Assembly (NCBI RefSeq): GCF_015477835.1
Contig: NZ_JADLQN010000005.1
Span: 124,001-188,000 of the forward strand
Length of the DNA stretch: 64,000 bases
Source: Nocardia higoensis
Lineage (GTDB): Bacteria > Actinomycetota > Actinomycetes > Mycobacteriales > Mycobacteriaceae
Direction of reading: 5' to 3'
Made by a program: the position numbers and the translations under genes. The notes below the pieces were generated by a model. That model made no database searches. It had not been told where the DNA came from and was given only the letters and a program-made list of their open reading frames with translations. Positions within the stretch are counted from its first letter, which is position 1. Each line of letters starts with the position of its first letter. This document shows, in pieces, positions 32,857 to 41,541 of this stretch.

Positions 32857-33750
32857 ATGCCGCTGACCGGGCCGATCGAACTGTCGGACAACCGCTACGG
32901 CAAGTCCGAGAACCGCATCGTGCGCATCCGCCGGGACGGCCCGCGCCACGAGATCCGCGACGTGAACGTCTCCACCACGCTGCGCGGCGATTTCGCCGAC
33001 GCCTACATCAGCGGCGATCAGTCCGCGGTGCTGCCGACCGACACCCAGAAGCAGACCGCCTATGCCTTCGCCAAACAGCCGGGCCTGAGCCCGATCGAGG
33101 AGTACGGGCTCGCGCTGGCCCGGCATTTCGTCGACGACATCGCGCCCGTGCACTCCGCGCGCATCGATATCGAGGACTACGCGTGGCAGCGGGCGCGGGT
33201 CGGTGCGGGCGAACACGCATTCACCTGGGTCAGGCAGGGACCGCAAGTGCGCACGGCGGCGGTGACGGCCGGGCACGCCGGCTCCTGGGTGGTCGGCGGG
33301 GTGCGCGATCTGGTGCTGCTGAAATCGACCGGCTCGGAGTTCGCCGGATTCCTGCGTGACGAGTTCACCGTGCTCGAACCCACCGACGACCGCATGCTCG
33401 CGACCTCCCTGACCGCCCAGTGGCGCTTCGCCGAGATCGAGGACGTCGACTGGGAGGCCACGTACGCGGGCGTGGTCGCCCGGATGATCGAAGTGTTCGC
33501 CACCCACCATTCGAAAGCGTTGCAACAGACCCTGTTCGAGATGGGCTCGGCGGCGCTCGCCGATTTCCCGGTACTGGCCGAGATCCGCCTGGCGGCGCCC
33601 AACAAACATCACTTCGACTACGACCTGGGCCGGTTCGGCATCGCCAACCACGGCGAGGTCTACCACGCCGACGACCGGCCCTACGGACTGATCGAGGCCA
33701 CACTGCGCCGCGCCGACGCACCGGAAGCGGGGCAGGCATGGCAGTTGTGA
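32857..33750 (+). CDS. uox: urate oxidase (uricase)
   Basis: 297 residues, a cofactor-free uricase. It shows the tandem T-fold features: NVSTTLRGDFADAYISGD, the catalytic PTDTQKQTAYAFAK (Thr-Asp and nearby Lys) and NKHHFDYDLGRFG near the C-terminus. It oxidises urate to 5-hydroxyisourate, the substrate of the fused enzyme just upstream. No peroxisomal-type signal is present. The next gene starts within its last codons. Confidence 0.96.
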   Translation: MPLTGPIELSDNRYGKSENRIVRIRRDGPRHEIRDVNVSTTLRGDFADAYISGDQSAVLPTDTQKQTAYAFAKQPGLSPIEEYGLALARHFVDDIAPVHSARIDIEDYAWQRARVGAGEHAFTWVRQGPQVRTAAVTAGHAGSWVVGGVRDLVLLKSTGSEFAGFLRDEFTVLEPTDDRMLATSLTAQWRFAEIEDVDWEATYAGVVARMIEVFATHHSKALQQTLFEMGSAALADFPVLAEIRLAAPNKHHFDYDLGRFGIANHGEVYHADDRPYGLIEATLRRADAPEAGQAWQL

Positions 33751-35099
33751 GCACGATGGTGATCGACGGCTGTGCCGTGGCGACGGTCGACGCGGCCGGA
33801 ACCGAGTATCGCGCCGGCCATGTCGTGCTGCACGGTAACCGGATCGGCGCGGTCGGCCCCGGCCCCGCGCCCACCGTCGACGCGCCGCGCATCGACGGTC
33901 GCGGCTGCCTGCTCACCCCCGGCCTGGTGAACACCCACAACCACCTCTACCAGTGGATCACCCGCGGCCTGGCCGCCGACCACACCTTGTTCGAGTGGTT
34001 GCGCACCCTCTACCCGATCTGGGCGGGCATCGACGAGGACGCCGTGCGGATCGCCGCCACCGGCGCGCTGGCCACCCTGGCCCGCACCGGCTGCACCACC
34101 GCCGCCGACCACCACTACGTGTTCCCGCGCGAGGGTGGCGACCCGCTCAGGGCCGAGATCGCCGCCGCCGCCGAGGTAGGGCTGCGTTTCCAGCCCTGTC
34201 GCGGGTCGATGGATCTCGGCGTGAGCGCCGGTGGGCTGCCGCCGGACTCGATCGTCGAATCGCTCGACGACATCCTGACGGCGAGCGCCGAAGCCATCGC
34301 CTGCTGGCACGACCCGTCCTTCGACTCCATGCTGCGGATCGCCCTCGCCCCGTGTTCCCCGTTCTCGGTCACCCCCGACCTGCTGCGCGAATCCGCGACG
34401 CTGGCCAGGGTGAGCGGCGTGCGCCTGCACACCCACCTGGCCGAGACCGTCGACGAACTCGACTACTGCCGCGAGCATTTCGGCGCAACCCCGACGCAGT
34501 ACCTCGAAAGCCTCGACTGGGTCGGTCCCGACGTGTGGTTCGCGCACGCGATCCACCTCGACGATCCGGCGATCTCCACGCTGGCCCGGCACGGCGCGGG
34601 CGTCGCGCACTGCCCGACATCCAACGGCCGCCTCGGCGCCGGCATCGCCAGGGTGCCGGACCTGCTGCGAGCTGGGGTCGCGGTCGGGCTCGGCGTGGAC
34701 GGCGCCGCGAGCAGCGAGTCCGGCGCCATGCTCGACGAGTCGCGTACCGCCCTGCTCTACGCCCGCGCGGTCGGCGGTCCCACCGCGATGAGTGTGCGCA
34801 CTGCACTGGAACTGGCGACGATGGGTGGGGCGAGAGTACTGGGCCGCGAGACCGAGATCGGTTCCATCGAACCCGGCAAGCTCGCCGACCTGGCCCTGTG
34901 GCGGCTGGACACCCCCGCGCACGCCGGAATCGACGACCCGGTCGTCGCGCTGATCCTCGGTGACCGCCCGCCGCTGGCCGCCTTGCTCGTGAACGGGCGA
35001 ATCATCGTGCGGGACGGGCAGGTGCGCACGGTCGACGAGGCCGAAACCGGCCGCGCGGTCGCTCGCGCCCAGGCCGCACTGATCACCCGGGCGCACTGA
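33738..35099 (+). CDS. 8-oxoguanine / guanine deaminase (amidohydrolase)
   Basis: 453 residues from ATG 33738; GTG 33747 (GTGA overlap with the uricase stop) is an alternative. Metal-dependent amidohydrolase with HNHLYQW (His67, His69), LHTHLAET, FAHAIHLDD and GLGVDGAASS. The VNTHNHLYQW form and the DHHYVFP segment are typical of the 8-oxoguanine deaminases, which also belong to purine salvage/degradation. The product, urate for 8-oxoguanine or xanthine for guanine, feeds the same pathway. It ends the first half of the purine cluster. Confidence 0.88.
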   Translation: MAVVSTMVIDGCAVATVDAAGTEYRAGHVVLHGNRIGAVGPGPAPTVDAPRIDGRGCLLTPGLVNTHNHLYQWITRGLAADHTLFEWLRTLYPIWAGIDEDAVRIAATGALATLARTGCTTAADHHYVFPREGGDPLRAEIAAAAEVGLRFQPCRGSMDLGVSAGGLPPDSIVESLDDILTASAEAIACWHDPSFDSMLRIALAPCSPFSVTPDLLRESATLARVSGVRLHTHLAETVDELDYCREHFGATPTQYLESLDWVGPDVWFAHAIHLDDPAISTLARHGAGVAHCPTSNGRLGAGIARVPDLLRAGVAVGLGVDGAASSESGAMLDESRTALLYARAVGGPTAMSVRTALELATMGGARVLGRETEIGSIEPGKLADLALWRLDTPAHAGIDDPVVALILGDRPPLAALLVNGRIIVRDGQVRTVDEAETGRAVARAQAALITRAH

Positions 35100-35223
35100 T
35101 CGCGGACCCACTCGCCTGCCGCGCTCGAAGAAGGCATGCCACCGAGTGCCGGGATTCCTTGCGCGCGTGGCAATCTCACCAGGTGAGTTCCGACGGCTCC
35201 GTATCCGCCCAGGTCCGGCACGC

Positions 35224-35655
35224 TCATCGAGCCCCCTCCGGAGCGGGCGTATCCATGGCTTCCGCATCGGATCGCCCTGGTGGCAGCAATTGCAGGGTGA
35301 GGGCTTCGGTGGCCCAGGATGCCCAGTCGGCCTCGGTCCAGCCGCATTCGTGGACGAGGAGCCGGTAGCTCTCGGGAGCCAGTACGGCGAGCGCGATGTC
35401 GGCGGCGCGGGCGGCGGCGATGCCTGCGCGCAGCGGCGTCTTGGCGGCCAAGGCCTCGGCAAGGCGGAGCTGAATCAGGTGACGCTGGGCGATGTTGGTT
35501 TCCCAGAGCTCGGCGAGTTCGGGATCGGTCGCGGCGGCCGATCGGACCACCTCGAGCAGCGTGCTGACGCGAGCGTACATCGTTGCCGCCGCGGCAACTT
35601 GCAGCCGGATCTGCTCAGCGGGCGCGGCCGCTACTTGACTAGAGCGAGTCTCTAG
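35224..35655 (-). pseudogene. TetR-family regulator lacking its DNA-binding domain
   Basis: The minus strand reads PAEQIRLQVAAAATMYARVSTLLEVVRSAAATDPELAELW and QLRLAEALAAKTPLRAGI through to a closing helix (TEADWASWATEALTLQLLPP): the ligand-binding half of a TetR protein. Above 35655 the frame runs into the promoter of, and antisense to, the exporter gene, and no helix-turn-helix of about 60-90 residues is found. A translatable remnant of 118 residues could start at ATG 35580. It sits where the repressor of the divergent exporter would be expected. Confidence 0.65.
35639..35655. promoter_or_regulatory. operator-like dyad before DHA2 exporter
   Basis: CTAGAG-N5-CTCTAG, a perfect 6-bp inverted repeat, with a second short palindrome (CTCTAGCGAGAG) at 35677-35688 just before the exporter start. 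These are likely operators of the former TetR regulator. Confidence 0.5.
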
Positions 35656-35697
35656 TGAAATCTGACTGTAGCAATGCTCTAGCGAGAGGATGGGTTC

Positions 35698-37140
35698 ATG
35701 GCGAGCAGAGGGACACCAGGGGCGAAGGACCGGCTGATCCTGCTGTTGATCACGGCAGTCGAGCTGGTCGTTTTCCTGGACACGACCGTGCTGAATGTGG
35801 CGCTGCCCAGCATCGGCGCCGACCTCGGACTCGACGAAGCGGGACTGGGTTGGGTGACCAATGCCTATCTGCTCGCCTTCGGCGGGTTCATGCTGCTGGG
35901 CGGGCGCGCCGCCGACCTCCTCGGGCCACGTCGGGTATTCGTGGGCGGACTCACGGTGTTCACGGTGGCGTCCGGGCTGGCCGGATTCGCGTCGACCTCG
36001 GCGGTCCTCATCGGCGCCCGGGCATTGCAAGGCCTCGGTGCGGCCGTGGTCATCCCCGCTCAGCTGGCGCTGCTCACCATGACGTTCACCGAACCCGCCG
36101 CACGCAACCGCGCCTTCGGGGCATGGAGTGCGATGGGCGCGGCGGGCGCGGCCATCGGCACCGCGGTCGGGGGGCCACTCACCGACCTGTTCGGCTGGCC
36201 GTCGATCTTCCTGATCAACCTGCCCGTCGGTGTGCTGGCACTGGCTTTGGTCCGAGTGCTCCCACCAGATCAGGCACTGTCCGTCCGGGCCGTGCGTCGG
36301 CTCGACGTGCCTGGGGCAATCACCGGCACGGCAGCGCTGTTGGTCATCGGCTATGCGATCGGTGCGCTCGGCGACGAGTCGATGCGCGGTCTGGCGTGGG
36401 GCCTGTTGGTAACCGGTCTCGCGCTCCTTGCCTGCTTCGTGCTTCTCGAGGCTCGCAGCTCACATCCACTGATGCCGTTGCGGCTGTTCGCCATTCACCA
36501 GGTGAGCGGGTCGGCTGTGGTCAACGCGCTGGTCGGCGCGGCGCACGTGCCCACCTTCGCCCTGCTGGCGCTGTATCTGCAGAACACCCAGCACTACAGT
36601 CCGACCGCGTCCGGCCTCGCGGTGCTACCGGTAGCCGTGGTGAACATCGCCGTCTCCCGCGCGCTGATCCCGTATGCGCTGGATCGGCTGGGCGCCTGGC
36701 GGGTGCTGGCCGCGGGCCTCGGGCTGCAAGCGCTGGCTATGGCCTGGTTCGCTCGCCTGCCCGAGCACGGCAACTACCTGATCGACGTGCTGCCCGGTGC
36801 GGTACTGCTCGGCGTCGGCCTGCCCGCCGCCTTCGTCGGCGTCACCGTTCCCGCGGTCACCTCCGTCGACAAGGCCGACGCCGGGATCGCGGCGGGCATC
36901 GTCAACACCGCACAGCGTGTCGGATCGGGGATCGGAGTTACGGCCGTTCTGCTGCTCGCCGATGTGGTGGCCCGGCAATCCGCGGCAGTCGACGCCTACC
37001 GGACCGGACTGAACGTCGCCTTCGCGGTCGCCGCCGCACTTGCCGCGACAGGCGCCGTGCTGACCGTCGCCTTGCTGCGGACGCGTCCGGTACCGGACGC
37101 GGAGCCGACGTCCGAAACCCCAGCCGTAGTGAACGATTGA
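35698..37140 (+). CDS. MFS drug exporter, DHA2 (EmrB/QacA) family
   Basis: 480 residues, strongly hydrophobic along its length, consistent with the 14-helix DHA2 layout. The first helix carries VVFLDTTVLNVALPSIG (DHA2 motif D1), followed by LGWVTNAYLLAFGGFMLLGGR and the motif A loop GRAADLLGPRRVF. Motif C-like GAAGAAIGTAVGGPLTDLFGW follows. ATG 35698 has AGAGG upstream. It exports hydrophobic compounds with protons. The adjacent TetR gene is truncated, so control may be lost. Confidence 0.93.
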   Translation: MASRGTPGAKDRLILLLITAVELVVFLDTTVLNVALPSIGADLGLDEAGLGWVTNAYLLAFGGFMLLGGRAADLLGPRRVFVGGLTVFTVASGLAGFASTSAVLIGARALQGLGAAVVIPAQLALLTMTFTEPAARNRAFGAWSAMGAAGAAIGTAVGGPLTDLFGWPSIFLINLPVGVLALALVRVLPPDQALSVRAVRRLDVPGAITGTAALLVIGYAIGALGDESMRGLAWGLLVTGLALLACFVLLEARSSHPLMPLRLFAIHQVSGSAVVNALVGAAHVPTFALLALYLQNTQHYSPTASGLAVLPVAVVNIAVSRALIPYALDRLGAWRVLAAGLGLQALAMAWFARLPEHGNYLIDVLPGAVLLGVGLPAAFVGVTVPAVTSVDKADAGIAAGIVNTAQRVGSGIGVTAVLLLADVVARQSAAVDAYRTGLNVAFAVAAALAATGAVLTVALLRTRPVPDAEPTSETPAVVND

Positions 37141-37153
37141 CAGGAGAACCCCG

Positions 37154-38026
37154 ATGGCAACCGAGAAGCGTGGCTTCAAGTGGATTCGCACCGAGATCGA
37201 AGGACTCGATCCGAAGGTGGACAGTGCACGGATCGTGAGATTGACCAGCTGCCAGCTCCTCCCGAAGAGCCTGCTCGTCGTGCACCTGTTCTACACCGTC
37301 GGATTCGTCCGCTTCGCCGGTCCACCCGTCTCGGCGGACTCGGTGGACCGCAACGGCACCGGGATGCTCTACGACCGCGGAATCCGACGCGCCGACGAAA
37401 CCATGCTCCACCTCTTCTCCTGGGTCGACGACGGGGTATCCAGCCCCACCAGCATCGAAAGTCTCGACTACGTCCGGAACTGGCACTCCGGTGTCGCCCG
37501 CACCTGGCCGATGCCCAGGCACACCTTCCAGCACAGCGCCGCCGTCTTCACCCTCATCTACGACCGGCTCCTGCGACATGTCGCGGGGGCGCCCGGACTG
37601 AGCGAGAACGAGCGCCGCGCCCAACTCATCCACTGGCGCACCGTGTCCGAACACCTGGGCGTCACCGACATCCCGCACACCTGGCAGGGCATGGAACAAC
37701 TCCTCGAATCCTACGAACACGGCGCAGACTTCGCGTACTCGCCGGCCGGACAACGACTGGCGAACGCGCTCATCGACCAGTTCGCGACCCGCTGGTTCCC
37801 GCGGCCACTGCGCTGGTTCGGTCGCTGGCTGGCGTTGGCATTCTCCGAAGAACACGTCCTCGACACTCTCCGCATACCGCGGCCCCCAAGTGCGTTCAGT
37901 CACGCGGTGCGCCGGCTGGCCCGAGTCGCAGTGTTCGCCAGACGTCACCTGCTGCCGGATCCGCGTGAGGTGTTCCGGCTCAGCGACATCATCACCGAGC
38001 ACAAGGACTCAGCACTGGCGCGATGA
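37154..38026 (+). CDS. MpaB-like oxygenase family protein (DUF2236), putative
   Basis: 290 residues; ATG 37154 lies 13 nt after the exporter stop with GGAG upstream, so it is in the same operon. No signal peptide. Landmarks fit the DUF2236/MpaB heme-oxygenase-like family: a helix with GMLYDRGIRRADETMLHLFSW, RNWHSGVARTWPMPRHTFQHSAAVFT, and TVSEHLGVTDIPHTWQGMEQL. Several His/Arg/Trp residues lie in these blocks. Members are thought to be membrane-associated oxygenases. Assignment is moderately secure; substrate unknown. Confidence 0.6.
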   Translation: MATEKRGFKWIRTEIEGLDPKVDSARIVRLTSCQLLPKSLLVVHLFYTVGFVRFAGPPVSADSVDRNGTGMLYDRGIRRADETMLHLFSWVDDGVSSPTSIESLDYVRNWHSGVARTWPMPRHTFQHSAAVFTLIYDRLLRHVAGAPGLSENERRAQLIHWRTVSEHLGVTDIPHTWQGMEQLLESYEHGADFAYSPAGQRLANALIDQFATRWFPRPLRWFGRWLALAFSEEHVLDTLRIPRPPSAFSHAVRRLARVAVFARRHLLPDPREVFRLSDIITEHKDSALAR

Positions 38027-38193
38027 AGACCATGCCGACGACCGGCCATGCGAGGCGGGTCGTATCCCCCTTCGGCAGTCAGCCGGACCCGTGCATCGAA
38101 TCCATGCCCCGGACTGTGTCACGGAAATGCGCCACACGCCGGCGATCTTCGGCGCGTGAATACTCGCCCGTCGCGGAATCGGGAAGTGGAGCT

Positions 38194-38214
38194 TGACCTC
38201 AACAATAGTTGAGG
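38194..38214 (+). promoter_or_regulatory. MerR/SoxR-type operator-promoter before FMN reductase
   Basis: TTGACC overlaps CCTCAAC-AATA-GTTGAGG (38197-38214), a perfect 7-bp dyad whose arms resemble the SoxR box CCTCAAG...CTTGAGG. MerR-family regulators bind exactly such dyads adjoining a -35 element. No MerR gene lies in the window. Confidence 0.55.
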
Positions 38215-38273
38215 AAGGAAGGTGGTGTGCGCGCGACCGACGGGGTCGCCGAACGCACGAGTGGGAGATCTCG

Positions 38274-38867
38274 ATGACGCACACATCGACCGGCACAACC
38301 GTCGCACCGCCGCTGCGGCTGGCCGTGGTGATCGGTAGCAGCAGACAGGGCCGCTACGCACCGGTCGTGGCCGAGTGGTTCCTGAAGCGGGCCGATGCCC
38401 GGCCGGATCTGTTGGTCACGTCCATCGATGTGGGCGCACTCGACCTGCCGCACACCTTCGGGGCGCCCGCGCCGGGGGGCACCGATACCCGAGCCGCACT
38501 CGCCGACGCGGACGCGTTCGTGATCGTCACACCCGAGTACAACCACAGTTACCCGGCGGCGCTGAAGAATCTCATCGACGCACACGGCCGGGAATGGCAG
38601 GCGAAACCCGTGGGGTTCGTCAGCTACGGCGGAATGTCGGGTGGGCTGCGGGCGGTAGAGCACCTGCGGGGCGTCTTCGCCGAACTCCACGCGGTTACCG
38701 TGCGCGACACCGTCAGCTTCCACAACCCGTGGCGGTCCGAGGGGGCACCGGGCGGATCGGCGGCGGGCGGGGAGGCCGATTCCGCCGCGACAACCTTGCT
38801 GGACCAGCTGGTGTGGTGGGGCGAGGCGCTCCGCGCGGCGCGGGCAGTCCGCCCGTACGGACGGTGA
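38274..38867 (+). CDS. NAD(P)H-dependent FMN reductase
   Basis: 197 residues from ATG 38274 with GGGAG upstream. A flavodoxin-like fold: LAVVIGSSRQGRYAPVVAEWF (FMN phosphate loop), DAFVIVTPEYNHSYPAALKNLID (the TPEYN signature of the family) and GFVSYGGMSGGLRAVEHLR. It reduces FMN, quinones or azo compounds. It forms an operon with the following exporter (5 nt spacing) under a likely MerR/SoxR-type promoter, suggesting a redox or toxic compound response. Confidence 0.92.
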   Translation: MTHTSTGTTVAPPLRLAVVIGSSRQGRYAPVVAEWFLKRADARPDLLVTSIDVGALDLPHTFGAPAPGGTDTRAALADADAFVIVTPEYNHSYPAALKNLIDAHGREWQAKPVGFVSYGGMSGGLRAVEHLRGVFAELHAVTVRDTVSFHNPWRSEGAPGGSAAGGEADSAATTLLDQLVWWGEALRAARAVRPYGR

Positions 38868-38872
38868 GGGAT

Positions 38873-40330
38873 ATGCGACACAGCATGCGGGCGGTCGCGT
38901 CCGAGTCCCGGCCGGAGCAGGCCGCCCGCAACCCGATGACGGTGGCCCTCGTCCTGGTGGTCGGCTCGATCATGGCCACCCTGGACCACACGATCGTCAA
39001 TGTGGCGATCAACCGGCTCTCGGCCGAGTTCGCGGCGCCGCTGACCACCATCCAATGGGTGTCGACCGGATACGCGCTCGCGGTCGCCGGGGTGGTCCCG
39101 GTCGCGGCGTGGGCGATGGGCAGGTTCGGGGCCAAACGCATGTACCTGGTGGCCGTGACGATCTTCGCGGTCGGTTCGGTGCTGGCGGGCACGGCATGGA
39201 ATATCGAATCGCTGATCGCCTTCCGCGTCCTCCAGGGGTTCGGCGGTGGGCTGCTCATGCCGGTGGGGATGACAGTGCTGCTGCGCGCGGCGGACCCGGA
39301 GCGGCTGGGGCGAGCCATGAGCACGATGGGGCTGGCGATCCTGGTCGGTCCGCTCGCGGGGCCGGTGCTCGGCGGTTATCTGATCGACGAGATGTCCTGG
39401 CGCTGGATGTTCTTCGTCAACGTGCCCGTCGCCGCGGTCGTGTTGCTCCTCGCCGTGCGGGTCTTCCCGCACGATGATCCGCAACCGCGTCGCCGCATCG
39501 ACACGATCGGGCTCGCGCTGATGTCGCCCGGTCTGGCTCTGCTGATCTACGGGCTCAGCGCCGCGGGCGAACACGGCGGGCTGCCGATCGGTCAGGTCGT
39601 GCTGCCGTTGCTGGCAGGCGCGACGCTGGTGGCGATCTTCGTGCACCGCGGATTCACCGCCCCGCAGCCGCTGCTGGACCTGCGGATCCTGCGTCGGCGC
39701 GAGGTCGGGGCCGCTTCCGCCCTGGTCGGCCTGTTCGCGGCGGGCTATTTCGGCGCGATGCTGTTGCAGCCGCTGTACTTCCAGGTGGTGCGCGGTGAAT
39801 CCGCCTTGGTCGCCGGGGCTCTCGGTATCCCGTTCGCGCTGGCGTCTGGTGTCACGATGCAGGTCGCGGGCAGGCTCATCGACCGCTTCCCACCGGGCCG
39901 CTACCTGCCCGCCTCGATCGCGGTCGGCATCGTCGGCTTCCTGCTGTTCCGCGCCCAAGTGGACACCGACAGCTCCTACTGGGGACTCTGCGCGGCCATG
40001 CTGCTCATGGGCGCGGGCGGTGGCGGCACGCTGATGCCCGCCATCACCACCGCGACCCGCGCGCTCACCCCCGAACAGCAGGCGGGCGGCAGCACGACCG
40101 TGAACCTGATCAGCACCACGGCCATGGCGGTCGGCACCGCGGTGGTCGTGGTGGTGCTGTCCACCCTGCTGCCGATCACCGGTGGTCTGCAGGCGTTGCA
40201 CGGTCTGGATCCCGCCGCGCACGCCGCACTGGCGCCCGCCTTGGCGGCGGCGTTCCGGGACGCCTACCTGGTCGCGCCGATCCTCATGGCCCTTGCCACG
40301 ATCCCCGCTCTGCTGCTACCGCGGCGCTGA
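38873..40330 (+). CDS. MFS drug exporter, DHA2 (EmrB/QacA) family
   Basis: 485 residues from ATG 38873; GTG 38864 overlapping the upstream stop is possible. DHA2 motif D1 in MATLDHTIVNVAINRL, then TIQWVSTGYALAVAGVVPVAAWAMGRFG, LIAFRVLQGFGGGLLMPVGMT and the motif C segment GPLAGPVLGGYLID. Multiple hydrophobic segments throughout. Proton-driven exporter of drugs or metabolites, co-transcribed with the FMN reductase. Confidence 0.93.
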   Translation: MRHSMRAVASESRPEQAARNPMTVALVLVVGSIMATLDHTIVNVAINRLSAEFAAPLTTIQWVSTGYALAVAGVVPVAAWAMGRFGAKRMYLVAVTIFAVGSVLAGTAWNIESLIAFRVLQGFGGGLLMPVGMTVLLRAADPERLGRAMSTMGLAILVGPLAGPVLGGYLIDEMSWRWMFFVNVPVAAVVLLLAVRVFPHDDPQPRRRIDTIGLALMSPGLALLIYGLSAAGEHGGLPIGQVVLPLLAGATLVAIFVHRGFTAPQPLLDLRILRRREVGAASALVGLFAAGYFGAMLLQPLYFQVVRGESALVAGALGIPFALASGVTMQVAGRLIDRFPPGRYLPASIAVGIVGFLLFRAQVDTDSSYWGLCAAMLLMGAGGGGTLMPAITTATRALTPEQQAGGSTTVNLISTTAMAVGTAVVVVVLSTLLPITGGLQALHGLDPAAHAALAPALAAAFRDAYLVAPILMALATIPALLLPRR

Positions 40331-40453
40331 ATCCGGGCGGCCTTGTCTCGTCGAGCACTGCCGGGACAAGGTCGACCCGCGGCGGGTGGAGCGCGCTGAT
40401 GCCCGTGCCCGGCGACAGTCGAGCTGCCTCGACCACCGGAGTGCATCGACCAC

Positions 40454-40487
40454 CGGGCCTCGCCGCTCATCGGGCCTCGCCGCTCAC
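40454..40487 (+). repeat. 17-bp tandem duplication in a non-coding gap
   Basis: Two adjacent copies of CGGGCCTCGCCGCTCA(T/C) at 40454-40470 and 40471-40487. The surrounding 353-nt gap (40331-40683) between the exporter and the xanthine dehydrogenase genes holds related short CACCGG repeats but no gene or promoter I can identify. Confidence 0.5.
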
Positions 40488-40683
40488 CGGGCCGCGGCGA
40501 TCACCGGAGTGCGCCGACTATCGGGCGCGTTGATCACTGATCGGCTGCCCGGTGGTGGATACCGTGGGGCATCGGCCGCGGCCGGGATCGGTGATCCGGT
40601 CGCAACACGGCCGTGCTCGTAGCGCAACAGCGTGGCAATCGCGCGCCCCTACCGTGGGCCGTCCGGGAGATGGGAGGTGCGAG

Positions 40684-41541
40684 ATGGATCTGGACACGAT
40701 CCGGGAAATCGTCGTGCCCCGTGACCGGGCCGAACTGGCCGCGGCGGGGTCGGCGCCCGGGACCGCGATTCTGGCGGGCGGGACCTTTCTCTATTCCGAG
40801 CCGCAGAAGCGCCTGGATCGGCTCGTCGACATCACCGGGCTGGGCTGGCCCGCGCTGACCCTGCACGAGGGCGGTCTGGAGATCGCCGCGACGTGCACGC
40901 TGGCCGAGTTCGCCGGGGCGACACCGGGACGGGAACTCGGTCTGTCACCGCGCTGGTTCGGCCTGCCCGCCACCGCGTTGTTCGCCGCCTCCTGCCGGGC
41001 GTTGCTGGCCTCGCACAAGATCTGGCGCAGCGCGACCGTCGGCGGGAACGTCTGCCTCGCGCTGCCCGCGGGCGCGGTGCTGGCCGCCCTGGTGGCCTTG
41101 GACGCCGATGCGGTGATCTGGCCCGCCGAGGGCGGGGAACGCAGGATCGCCCTGCGCGACTTCGTGCTCGGCCCGGGGCGCACCGTGCTCGAACCCGGCG
41201 ATGTGCTGCGCGCGCTGAAGGTGAACTCCCTGATCCTGATGTCGCGCATCGCGATACGCAAGGTCGCGCTGGCTCCGCTCGGCCGCTCGGGCGCCGTGGT
41301 GATGGGCCGTCGCGATCTCGACGGCACGGTCGCGCTCACCGTCTCGGCGGCCACCAGCAGGCCCGTCGTCCTCGGCTTCTACGGCGCGCCCACGCGCGGG
41401 GAGATCGACGCCGCCGTGGCGGGCATCGACCCGGAACTGTGGTTCGACGACCCGCACGGCGATCCCGCATGGCGCGCGCACGTCACCGGCCTGCTCGCCC
41501 ACGAGGTGTGCGCCGAACTGGCGGGCGGAGCCCGGTCGTGA
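40684..41541 (+). CDS. xanthine dehydrogenase FAD-binding subunit
   Basis: 285 residues from ATG 40684 with GGGAGGTG upstream. CoxM/XdhB-type FAD domain: ILAGGTFLYSEPQKRL (FAD pyrophosphate loop, usually AGGTDL), SATVGGNVCLALPAGAVLA and a C-terminal CO-dehydrogenase flavoprotein-like part (LALTVSAAT region). It passes electrons from the iron-sulfur centres to NAD. The stop overlaps the GTG start of the large subunit (GTGA), so synthesis is coupled. Confidence 0.9.
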   Translation: MDLDTIREIVVPRDRAELAAAGSAPGTAILAGGTFLYSEPQKRLDRLVDITGLGWPALTLHEGGLEIAATCTLAEFAGATPGRELGLSPRWFGLPATALFAASCRALLASHKIWRSATVGGNVCLALPAGAVLAALVALDADAVIWPAEGGERRIALRDFVLGPGRTVLEPGDVLRALKVNSLILMSRIAIRKVALAPLGRSGAVVMGRRDLDGTVALTVSAATSRPVVLGFYGAPTRGEIDAAVAGIDPELWFDDPHGDPAWRAHVTGLLAHEVCAELAGGARS

